From: an uncultured Rhodocyclaceae bacterium
Lineage (GTDB): Bacteria > Pseudomonadota > Gammaproteobacteria > Burkholderiales > Rhodocyclaceae
Assembly: GCA_903930805.1 (NCBI GenBank)
Contig: CAIYZZ010000484.1
Coordinates: 1-8,969, forward strand
DNA: 8,969 nucleotides
Reading direction: 5' to 3'
In this document: positions 1 to 5,605 of the stretch, one piece after another
Layout of the letters: every line of letters begins with the position of its first letter
Position numbering within the stretch: position 1 is the stretch's first letter
Notes under the pieces: generated by a model
Seen by the model: the letters and a program-made list of their open reading frames with translations, nothing else
The model's database searches: none
Told to the model about the DNA's origin: nothing
Made by a program: the position numbers and the translations under genes

Positions 1-295
1 AAACAATGCGTTCGCCCGGCAGCAAACGGCCGAAGCGGTGGATAACGCGCACCACACGAAGTTCCCACCGGCTGCGCGCCGTGGTCACGATATCTGCCAG
101 CGCCTGCTCAGTCATGCCAGGATAGTGTTCGAGCGTCATCGCCGTTACGCTGCCGCCGACTGCCTGCGCCGACAGCTTGTCCGCCCGCACCAGGCCGACA
201 AAACTGACCACCGCCCCAGCCTCCGGGTCATCCACTGTCAGCGCGGCAACTTCAGCACCGGCATCGAAATCGGCTGTTTGAACGCTAACCGCCAT
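1..295 (-). CDS. moaE: Molybdopterin synthase catalytic (large) subunit MoaE, 3' end outside window
   Basis: MoaE is the large subunit of molybdopterin synthase. It binds precursor Z (cyclic pyranopterin monophosphate), and MoaD thiocarboxylate delivers two sulfurs to make the dithiolene of molybdopterin in the cytoplasm. I translated the minus strand by hand: 98 residues are visible of the family's usual 140-155. They include the family signature FVGLVR (residues 32-37), LEHYPGMTE (55-63) and IHRFGRLLPGE (85-95). The catalytic lysines expected further on fall outside the window, so an intact C-terminus cannot be confirmed. The ATG (295-293) shares one base with the moaD stop (TGATG), which indicates translational coupling. 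It is the last visible gene of the yoaA-mobB-moaD-moaE operon. The identification is firm from the sequence; the function is established for the family. Confidence 0.95.
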   Translation of the reverse strand, partial: MAVSVQTADFDAGAEVAALTVDDPEAGAVVSFVGLVRADKLSAQAVGGSVTAMTLEHYPGMTEQALADIVTTARSRWELRVVRVIHRFGRLLPGERIV

Positions 296-549
296 CACCC
301 CCCCGTCACCGGCGGAAAGAAGGCAATCTCGTCGCCATCGGCAATGGCCGCATCCATCCCGGCCATTTTCTGATTTACCGCTGCGCGCAGATTTTTCGCA
401 GTCAGCAAAACCGCATAGTGCTCGCCGCGTGCCGCCAGACCATCGCGCAATTGGGCCAGCGTCTCCACGCCAGCGGGCAAATCAACGGATTCACTGCCGG
501 TACCAATCGCCTCTCTGAGGTTGGCGAAATAAAGGATTTTCAGTGCCAT
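295..549 (-). CDS. moaD: Molybdopterin synthase sulfur carrier (small) subunit MoaD
   Basis: MoaD is a small ubiquitin-fold sulfur carrier. Its C-terminal glycine is adenylated by MoeB and converted to a thiocarboxylate that feeds sulfur to MoaE. The protein is 84 aa, the normal family size. It opens MALKILYFANLREAIG, the typical first strand and helix, and ends FFPPVTGG with the obligatory terminal Gly-Gly. I chose the ATG at 549 because the frame's extra 20 upstream residues lie inside mobB and do not look like MoaD. The start is 7 nt after the mobB stop, and I see no clear Shine-Dalgarno sequence, so expression probably relies on coupling. The codons for the last Thr-Gly-Gly contain seven consecutive G residues directly before the TGA, which is unusual and is listed separately. 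Confidence 0.95.
   Translation of the reverse strand: MALKILYFANLREAIGTGSESVDLPAGVETLAQLRDGLAARGEHYAVLLTAKNLRAAVNQKMAGMDAAIADGDEIAFFPPVTGG
298..304 (-). other. Seven-G run in slippery phase at the moaD stop codon
   Basis: Reading the minus strand, the last moaD codons are ACG GGG GGG TGA. The heptamer G GGG GGG therefore has the X XXY YYZ phase used for -1 frameshifting and abuts the stop codon. A -1 slip, or gain of one G in the DNA, makes the next codons GTG ATG, where that ATG is the first codon of moaE. The frame would then run through without a stop. The arrangement is seen directly; any recoding is inference. Confidence 0.5.
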
Positions 550-556
550 GGCCCGA

Positions 557-1051
557 CTATGGTAACTCCAGATAATTGAGAATAAAGGCAACGATGGCAT
601 CAGGATCATTCAGATCGAGCAGCGGCAGGTGACAATCGACCGCCGCATCGGTCGCCACGGCAACCACGCTGGGGTTTTCCGTCCAGATCGGTGGCTTGCC
701 GTACGCCGGGCGGTGCACTTCGAGCTTGGGAATAGACGTCTGCTTGAAGCCTTCCACCAACACTAGATCGCAGGGCGACAGCACGGCCAGTTGCGCTTCC
801 AGCGTTGCCTCGGGCTGGCCGCGCAATTCGTGCATCAGCACCCAGCGCGTATCGCAAGTCAGCAGCACTTCGTTGGCACCGGCAGCGCGGTGGCGATAGG
901 AATCCTTGCCCGGCTGATCGACATCGAAATTGTGGTGAGTGTGCTTGATCATCGATACCGTCAGGCCGCGCGCCGTAAAGCGCGGGAGCAACTGCTCGAT
1001 CAGAGTCGTCTTGCCCGACCCCGAATAACCGGCAAAACCAAATACCTTCAT
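557..1051 (-). CDS. mobB: Molybdopterin-guanine dinucleotide biosynthesis adaptor protein MobB
   Basis: MobB is a GTP-binding P-loop protein that assists MobA, the enzyme that attaches GMP to molybdopterin to give the MGD cofactor of DMSO-reductase-family enzymes. It is not strictly essential in the organisms where it has been tested. The 164-aa length is normal. The Walker A motif GYSGSGKTT is at residues 8-16. The MobB signature IKHTHHNFDVDQPGKDSYRH occupies residues 35-54, followed by RAAGA, and VEGFK is at 99-103. The ATG at 1051 overlaps the stop of the upstream ATP-grasp gene in an ATGA junction (4 nt), so the two are probably translated together. No mobA is visible in the window. The identification is confident from the motifs. 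Confidence 0.95.
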   Translation of the reverse strand: MKVFGFAGYSGSGKTTLIEQLLPRFTARGLTVSMIKHTHHNFDVDQPGKDSYRHRAAGANEVLLTCDTRWVLMHELRGQPEATLEAQLAVLSPCDLVLVEGFKQTSIPKLEVHRPAYGKPPIWTENPSVVAVATDAAVDCHLPLLDLNDPDAIVAFILNYLELP

Positions 1052-2139
1052 GCGCTCACCACCTTCGCAAAACCGCCCCCGGGCGTACGGAAATTCGTCG
1101 TCTGCCCCTGGTAAAGGCGCGCAGCGACGAGCTGGACCGTGCCACGATAGACGTAGTTGCGGATGTCTGCTTTGAGCTCAATCATTTCTTCGCCCACCGC
1201 GACCGGCACCGTCGAGGGCAGAGCCAGCGCCTGCGCCACATAACCACCGACGAGAATCTCCTCGAACACCCGCTTCGTCAGCTTGTCGCCACGATAGGCG
1301 GCGCGCGAACCAAAACCGGCCGCCGGCTTGAAAAACAGCTGCTTGCGCCGCGCCCAGAAGTCATCGGCACGCGCGGCATCGACGCCTTCGGTGCGCGGTA
1401 TGCCGGCAAGCAGAATCCGGCGTGTTGCGGTATCGACACCCCAGCCGCCCAGCAGTGCATCGTCAGTTAGTGCGATGAGGTTACGCTTGTCGGCGTAGCG
1501 CGCATGGACGCGCGGATGCGGCGTGATTGTCGCGGCCGCTTGCAAATACGCCTCGCGCAGCGCCGCCTGCGGCGGTTCACCGAAGGCGAAATCCGTCAGA
1601 CGGTTGTAGACGAGATCGATCTTCGTCTCTTCATACCAGAGGCCACCATGGCAGAGCAGCAGTTCGTCCGGATCACAGATCACCGCCCGGATGCCGTGCG
1701 TTGCAAACAGTTTCTGAAAACCGAGAAACTCGGGGTAGAGATACTGGCTCTGCGGCGCTTCATCGACAATGGCCAACATCTGCAACGGGCGAGCGCCATG
1801 CTCGGCGCGAAACATCGCGACGTAGGCGTCGAGGACATCGTCGCGCTCCGCCTGCAAGGCCGCCAGCAGACCGCCACCGGCATTCGTGTTGATCTCGATG
1901 AGTTGGGGGCCGGCTTCCGTCAGGTGGAAGTCGTAACCCATGAACACGCCGGTCGCCGCGTATGCCGTCCCGCCAGCGCCGACTTTTTTCTGCCATGCCA
2001 GCAGCGCAACAACGCGCTCCACGGCGGCGATCAGTTCCTGCATACGCGCCAGATCACCAGCCTTCACCAGCATCGTGGCAGACGAAAACAAATGCGGACG
2101 CTCGGCGAGCAAATCAGCAGGCAGGTCGGAAAGTGTCAT
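1048..2139 (-). CDS. Circularly permuted ATP-grasp protein of unknown substrate
   Basis: A 363-aa protein with ATP-grasp motifs in swapped order. The metal-binding element that normally closes the fold, GPQLIEINTNAGGG, comes early (residues 77-90). The nucleotide-binding lysine and glycine-rich loop, FFKPAAGFGSRAAYRG (269-284), come late, followed by YVAQ (300-303) and KADIRNYVYRG (323-333). Middle motifs VYNRLTDF (177-184) and ARYADKRNLIAL (213-224) resemble those of the circularly permuted ATP-grasp families (CP_ATPgrasp) as I remember them. Such enzymes typically join a carboxylate to an amine through an acyl-phosphate. The substrate here is unknown. No signal peptide or membrane segment is seen. 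The start ATG lies 9 nt after the helicase stop, and the 3' end overlaps mobB by 4 nt, so it is in the cofactor operon. Residues 51-57 (KKVGAGG) are encoded by a repeat shared with the helicase gene. A plain glutathione-synthetase-like label is possible but does not explain the motif order. Confidence 0.75.
   Translation of the reverse strand: MTLSDLPADLLAERPHLFSSATMLVKAGDLARMQELIAAVERVVALLAWQKKVGAGGTAYAATGVFMGYDFHLTEAGPQLIEINTNAGGGLLAALQAERDDVLDAYVAMFRAEHGARPLQMLAIVDEAPQSQYLYPEFLGFQKLFATHGIRAVICDPDELLLCHGGLWYEETKIDLVYNRLTDFAFGEPPQAALREAYLQAAATITPHPRVHARYADKRNLIALTDDALLGGWGVDTATRRILLAGIPRTEGVDAARADDFWARRKQLFFKPAAGFGSRAAYRGDKLTKRVFEEILVGGYVAQALALPSTVPVAVGEEMIELKADIRNYVYRGTVQLVAARLYQGQTTNFRTPGGGFAKVVSA
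1968..1989 (-). repeat. 22-bp in-frame repeat, copy A (encodes KKVGAGG)
   Basis: This copy matches 3051-3072 at 21 of 22 positions. On the coding (minus) strand it begins with six A and continues GTCGGCGCTGGCGGG. It is read as KKVGAGG, residues 51-57 of the ATP-grasp protein, between the N-terminal helix and the start of the permuted ATP-grasp core. The single difference from copy B is a silent third-base change in the first Gly codon. Similarity fades outside the 22 bp. Confidence 0.6.
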
Positions 2140-2148
2140 GGTGAGAGT

Positions 2149-4161
2149 TTAGCCTGTGAAAAACACTTCGACATCCGACAGCTCGCGCGTCCTGCGCATC
2201 GGCGGCAGGCTTTGCCAGATGCGGCGGCCGTAGGGTTTATCCACCATGCGCGGGTCGCAGACCATCAGCACGCCACGGTCGGTTTCGTCGCGAATCAGCC
2301 GGCCGGCACCCTGCTTCATGCTGATCACCGCGCGCGGCAGTTGCACCTCGAAGAAGGCATTGCGGCCCTGGCGCTTCAGCGTGTCGATGCGTGCCGCCAG
2401 CACCGGGTCATCGGGCGGGGCAAACGGCAGCTTGTCGATGACGACGAGCGAGAGCGCCTCACCACGCACATCGACACCTTCCCAGAAACTCTGGCTTGCC
2501 ACCAAAACGGCGTTGCCGAGGCGGCGGAAGCTGTCGAGCAGCTCGGACTTGGAACGCTGGCCTTGCAGCAGCAGCGGCAATTCGAGGCCGGCAGCGGCGA
2601 TGCGTTCTTCCAGCAGTTCATGGATGCGGCGCATGGCGCGCAAGGACGTGCAGAGCACGAAAGTTCCGCCATTGGCAGCACCCGCAGCACGAATCGCTGG
2701 CCAGGCAGCCTCGACCACGGCCTCGGAATAGTCGGGATGGTTGGGGTCGGGCATGCCCGGCGGGCAATACAGCAAGGCATTCGTTGGGTAGTCGAAGGGG
2801 CTTTCCCAGCGACCGGTTGCGGCTTCGGCCAGGCCGAGCGCCTTCTGGTAGTGGCCAAAATCGCTGCCCACCGCGAGGGTGGCCGAGGTGAATACCCAGG
2901 CGCGTGGATGGCCTTCAAGCTGGCGGCGGAAGATGTTGGCGACCGACAACGGCGTCAAGTTGAGCGTTACCCCATACGCGCTGACCTCGACCCAACGCAC
3001 CTGCACCTCTTCTTCGCTCCCCTCTGCCGTACCCGCTTCGGGGCATTTCATCCCGCCAGCACCGACTTTTTTTGCATCGAAAGCTTTGGCGGTCTGCCAA
3101 TGCCGCAACTGCATGACCACTTCACTGCTGCGAGACAGGCAGTTGGCCAAACCCTCTGATCGCCCGGCCTGGCTTTCGAGATGTTTGCCAAAATCGTCGA
3201 GCGTCGTTTGCAAATGCGTTAATGCTTCTACCGCCGCCTCATGCGTCTGCCACTGCGCGAAAGACAAGCGCATGCCCTCGTGGCGAAAGGCCAGCCGCAA
3301 GTCTTTCGTCGCCTTTTCGAGCGCCCGCGCGGCCTCCTGCAAAGGGGCGTAATCCTTCGCGGCGGCGATGCCTTCGAGCTTGGTGTCACGGGCCAGGTCG
3401 AGCAACTGGCCCGTACCGACGGCCTCACCAAAAAACAAACCGGCCACTTCCGGTAACTGGTGCGCCTCGTCGAAAATCACCGTGTTGCAGGCCGGCAGCA
3501 ACTCGCCCATGCCGTCGTCCTTGAGCATGACGTCGGCGAAAAACAGGTGGTGATTCACCACCACCACATCGGCCGCCAGAGCCTCGCGACGGGCGGCCAG
3601 CACGAAGCATTCCTTGACGTGGGGGCACTCCTGGCCGATGCAGTTTTCGCGCGTCGAGGTGGCTTGATACCAGGCACCCGAATCTTCCGGTACATCGCCG
3701 CACTCGGCCTTGTCACCCGTCGCCGTGGCCTTGGCGAAGCGGGCGATGGCATTCAGGTGCATGACCTCCGCACGCGAATTGAGCCGTCCGCCGGCCAACG
3801 CACGTTCGAGGTGATATGGACAGACGTAGTTCGCGCGCCCCTTGAGCAAGGCCACCGTAGCCGGCACGCCGAGCGCATCGCGCACGGTCGGCAAGTCGCG
3901 GTTGAACAGCTGATCCTGCAGTGTCTTGGTGCCGGTGGAGAGGATCACCTTACCACCGGCCATGAGCACCGGCGCGAGGTAGGCGAAAGTCTTGCCGGTG
4001 CCGGTGCCTGCCTCGACGATCAGTAAACGATTGGCCTCGACCGCCGCCAGCACTTCATGCGCCATGGCAAGCTGCTGGTCGCGCTGTCGAAAGCCGGAAA
4101 TGGCGCGGGCAAGCGGGCCATCGGCGGCGAAGATGCGGTCAAGATCGAGTTTGGCTGGCAT
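2149..4161 (-). CDS. yoaA: YoaA/DinG-family Fe-S ATP-dependent DNA helicase
   Basis: A 670-aa superfamily 2, XPD-like 5'-3' DNA helicase. In E. coli, YoaA is a repair helicase that works with the HolC (chi) subunit of DNA polymerase III. Walker A EAGTGTGKT is at residues 50-58. Four cysteines expected to hold a 4Fe-4S cluster are C114, C174, C179 and C185. The DEAH box is 231-234, FTSATL is 424-429, SFWEGVDVRGE is 558-568, and the last helicase motif QGAGRLIRD is 617-625. I start at ATG 4161 because MPAKLDLDRIFAADGPLARA matches the usual YoaA opening; an in-frame GTG at 4191 would add ten atypical residues. Compared with E. coli YoaA from memory, a linker near residues 364-387 is about 16 residues longer, and it begins with the repeated KKVGAGG. 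Neither start has a good Shine-Dalgarno sequence. It is the first gene of the minus-strand operon and is divergent from metY. Confidence 0.92.
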   Translation of the reverse strand: MPAKLDLDRIFAADGPLARAISGFRQRDQQLAMAHEVLAAVEANRLLIVEAGTGTGKTFAYLAPVLMAGGKVILSTGTKTLQDQLFNRDLPTVRDALGVPATVALLKGRANYVCPYHLERALAGGRLNSRAEVMHLNAIARFAKATATGDKAECGDVPEDSGAWYQATSTRENCIGQECPHVKECFVLAARREALAADVVVVNHHLFFADVMLKDDGMGELLPACNTVIFDEAHQLPEVAGLFFGEAVGTGQLLDLARDTKLEGIAAAKDYAPLQEAARALEKATKDLRLAFRHEGMRLSFAQWQTHEAAVEALTHLQTTLDDFGKHLESQAGRSEGLANCLSRSSEVVMQLRHWQTAKAFDAKKVGAGGMKCPEAGTAEGSEEEVQVRWVEVSAYGVTLNLTPLSVANIFRRQLEGHPRAWVFTSATLAVGSDFGHYQKALGLAEAATGRWESPFDYPTNALLYCPPGMPDPNHPDYSEAVVEAAWPAIRAAGAANGGTFVLCTSLRAMRRIHELLEERIAAAGLELPLLLQGQRSKSELLDSFRRLGNAVLVASQSFWEGVDVRGEALSLVVIDKLPFAPPDDPVLAARIDTLKRQGRNAFFEVQLPRAVISMKQGAGRLIRDETDRGVLMVCDPRMVDKPYGRRIWQSLPPMRRTRELSDVEVFFTG
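3051..3072 (-). repeat. 22-bp in-frame repeat, copy B (encodes KKVGAGG)
   Basis: This is the second copy of the repeat found at 1968-1989, in the same orientation and same reading frame. It is read as KKVGAGG, residues 364-370 of the YoaA-like helicase. It sits at the left edge of a low-complexity, Glu/Gly-rich linker (to about residue 387) just before the conserved VRWVEV strand. The flanking A run is seven long here against six in copy A. Confidence 0.6.
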
Positions 4162-4184
4162 GGTGGGCGCACAGGTTAACACGC

Positions 4185-4213
4185 TGCCCACAGTGCTAAT
4201 CGGCGGATATACT
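4185..4213 (+). promoter_or_regulatory. Candidate sigma-70 promoter for metY
   Basis: TATACT at 4208-4213 matches the -10 consensus at 5 of 6 positions. A 17-bp spacer places TGCCCA (4185-4190) at -35, a poor match (3 of 6), so an activator may be needed. Transcription would start near 4220, leaving a leader of roughly 38 nt before the ATG at 4258. Confidence 0.35.
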
Positions 4214-4235
4214 CGGGAAAAAACAATACCGACAA
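4206..4235 (-). promoter_or_regulatory. Candidate sigma-70 promoter for the yoaA-mob-moa operon
   Basis: On the minus strand, TTGTCG (4235-4230) and TATATC (4211-4206) are separated by 18 bp. Each matches the -35 or -10 consensus at 4 of 6 positions. Transcription would begin near 4199, giving a leader of about 38 nt to the ATG at 4161. The -10 box overlaps that of the divergent metY promoter. This is a prediction from weak matches only. Confidence 0.3.
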
Positions 4236-4244
4236 CTTTTCCCG
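4214..4244. repeat. Inverted repeat (8-bp arms) in the divergent promoter region
   Basis: CGGGAAAA (4214-4221) and TTTTCCCG (4237-4244) are perfect reverse complements separated by 15 nt. The right arm ends on the first base of the metY Shine-Dalgarno sequence (4244-4249). The left arm lies just after the metY -10 box and inside the spacer of the opposing promoter. It could be an operator for a regulator of both transcripts. If transcription starts early enough, it could also be an RNA hairpin that partly masks the ribosome binding site. The repeat is seen directly; its function is inferred. Confidence 0.5.
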
Positions 4245-4249
4245 GAGGT
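4244..4249 (+). promoter_or_regulatory. Strong Shine-Dalgarno sequence of metY
   Basis: GGAGGT lies 8 nt before the ATG at 4258 and is the best ribosome binding site in the window. It fixes the metY start and suggests high translation as an independently expressed gene. Confidence 0.85.
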
Positions 4250-4257
4250 CATCACTC

Positions 4258-5529
4258 ATGAAACTTGAAACCATTGCCGTCCACGGCGGCTTCAGCCCCG
4301 ATCCCACCACCAAGGCCGTCGCGGTACCGATCTACCAGACCACCTCCTACGCCTTCGATGACACCCAGCATGGCGCCGATCTGTTCGACCTGAAAGTCGC
4401 CGGCAACATTTACACGCGCATCATGAATCCGACCACGGCTGTGCTCGAGCAGCGCATGGCCGAACTTGAAGGCGGTATCGGCGGCCTCGGCCTGGCCTCT
4501 GGCATGGCGGCGATCACCTATGCCATCCAGACCATCGCCGAAGCCGGTGACAACATTGTCTCGGCCGGCACGCTCTACGGCGGCACCTACAACCTGTTCG
4601 CCCACACCCTCCCGCAATACGGTATCGACGTGCGTTTCGCCGACTACCGCAATCCGGACAGCTTCAAGCCTCTCATCGACGGCCGCACCAAGGCCATCTT
4701 CTGCGAGTCGATCGGCAACCCGCTCGGCAACGTGGTCGACATCGGTGCCCTGGCCAAGATTGCCCACGATGCCGGCATCCCGCTGATCGTCGACAACACC
4801 GTGCCCACGCCCTACCTGTGCCGCCCCTTCGAGCACGGCGCCGACATCGTCGTGCATGCGCTGACCAAGTATCTCGGCGGCCATGGCACCAGCATCGGCG
4901 GTGTCATCGTCGATTCCGGCAAGTTCCCCTGGGCAGAGCACAAGGAGCGTTTCAAGCGGCTCAACACGCCGGATGTTTCCTATCACGGCGTGGTCTACAC
5001 CGAGGCCCTCGGCCCGGCGGCCTACATCGGCCGTGCCCGCGTCGTTCCCCTGCGCAACATGGGCGCGTGCATCTCGCCCTTCAACAGCTTCCAGATCCTG
5101 CAGGGCATCGAAACCCTGCATGTACGCATGGACCGCATCTGTGAAAACACGCTAGCCGTGGCGAACTACCTCAAGGGCCACCCGAAGGCCAGTTGGGTCA
5201 ATTACGCCGGCCTCGCCGACCACGCCGACAATCCGCTGATCCAGAAATACTGCGGCGGCCGCGCCTCGGGCATCCTGTCGTTCGGGGTAAAAGGTGGCCG
5301 CGACGGCGGGGCGAAGTTCCAGGACGCGCTGAAGCTGATCACCCGCCTGGTCAACATCGGCGATGCCAAGAGCCTCGCTTGCCACCCGGCGACCACGACG
5401 CATCGTCAGTTAGGCCCGGAGGAGATGAAGAAGGCCGGCGTATCGGAAGACATGGTGCGCCTGTCGATCGGCCTCGAGCACATCGACGATATCAAGGCAG
5501 ACTTGGAGCAGGCGCTGGCGGCGGTTTAA
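4258..5529 (+). CDS. metY: O-acetylhomoserine sulfhydrylase (O-acetylhomoserine aminocarboxypropyltransferase)
   Basis: A cytoplasmic PLP enzyme that makes homocysteine from O-acetylhomoserine and sulfide, the direct sulfhydrylation route to methionine. The 423-aa length is right for MetY. The Cys/Met-metabolism PLP family motifs are all present: YTRIMNPT (residues 52-59, phosphate-contact Tyr and Arg from the neighbouring subunit), LASGMAA (79-85), LYGGTYNLF (107-114, Tyr108 expected to stack on PLP), IVDNT (177-181, Asp179 to the pyridine nitrogen) and HALTKYLGGHG (200-210, Schiff-base Lys204). Near the C-terminus SLACHPATTTH and VRLSIGLE match the substrate-binding region. The overall MetY-like length and the KYLGGHGTSIGG context favour sulfhydrylase over cystathionine synthase or lyase, though sequence alone cannot fully exclude acceptance of O-succinylhomoserine. 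It stands alone: divergent from the yoaA operon and convergent with the envelope genes. Confidence 0.93.
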   Translation: MKLETIAVHGGFSPDPTTKAVAVPIYQTTSYAFDDTQHGADLFDLKVAGNIYTRIMNPTTAVLEQRMAELEGGIGGLGLASGMAAITYAIQTIAEAGDNIVSAGTLYGGTYNLFAHTLPQYGIDVRFADYRNPDSFKPLIDGRTKAIFCESIGNPLGNVVDIGALAKIAHDAGIPLIVDNTVPTPYLCRPFEHGADIVVHALTKYLGGHGTSIGGVIVDSGKFPWAEHKERFKRLNTPDVSYHGVVYTEALGPAAYIGRARVVPLRNMGACISPFNSFQILQGIETLHVRMDRICENTLAVANYLKGHPKASWVNYAGLADHADNPLIQKYCGGRASGILSFGVKGGRDGGAKFQDALKLITRLVNIGDAKSLACHPATTTHRQLGPEEMKKAGVSEDMVRLSIGLEHIDDIKADLEQALAAV

Positions 5530-5556
5530 GTGTCCAGCAGGCGGTGAGCTATTGCT

Positions 5557-5576
5557 TGCCGCCGGTTATGCCGGCA
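5557..5576. terminator. Weak hairpin between the convergent genes metY and ltaS-like
   Basis: The 76-bp gap between the two convergent stop codons contains GCCGG-TTATG-CCGGC (5561-5575), with an alternative outer pairing TGCCG/CGGCA (5557-5561 and 5572-5576). It is well placed to end both transcripts, but neither strand has a T run after it, so it is not a convincing intrinsic terminator. Confidence 0.25.
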
Positions 5577-5605
5577 GTGTTGTCGAACAGGCTTTTCGTG
5601 GCGGT

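Noticed and set aside
550..609. Upstream extension of moaD to position 609
   Set aside because: The extra 20 residues overlap the end of mobB and are unlike MoaD; the ATG at 549 begins the conserved MALKILYF.
1984..1989. A-run in the KKVGAGG repeat as a -1 frameshift site like that of dnaX
   Set aside because: The A run is in AAA AAA G phase rather than A AAA AAG phase, and both downstream frames continue normally with conserved motifs, so no recoding is needed.
1504..3159. A 551-codon open frame on the plus strand across the ATP-grasp and helicase genes
   Set aside because: It lies antisense to two genes with clear family motifs, its translation is rich in Arg, His and Gln with no recognisable domain, and long antisense frames are expected in GC-rich DNA.
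4162..4191. GTG at 4191 as the yoaA start
   Set aside because: It adds MGSVLTCAPT, unlike the usual N-terminus, has no Shine-Dalgarno sequence, and would lie almost at the predicted transcription start.
4214..4257. Possible SAM riboswitch in the metY leader
   Set aside because: The leader is too short (about 40-60 nt) and shows none of the SAM-I, SAM-II or SAH riboswitch core sequences I know; only a simple inverted repeat is present.
4252..5121. A 289-codon open frame on the minus strand within metY
   Set aside because: It is a shadow of metY, rich in Gly, Val, Asp and Glu from the reverse of GC-rich codons, and would overlap the metY start and promoter region.
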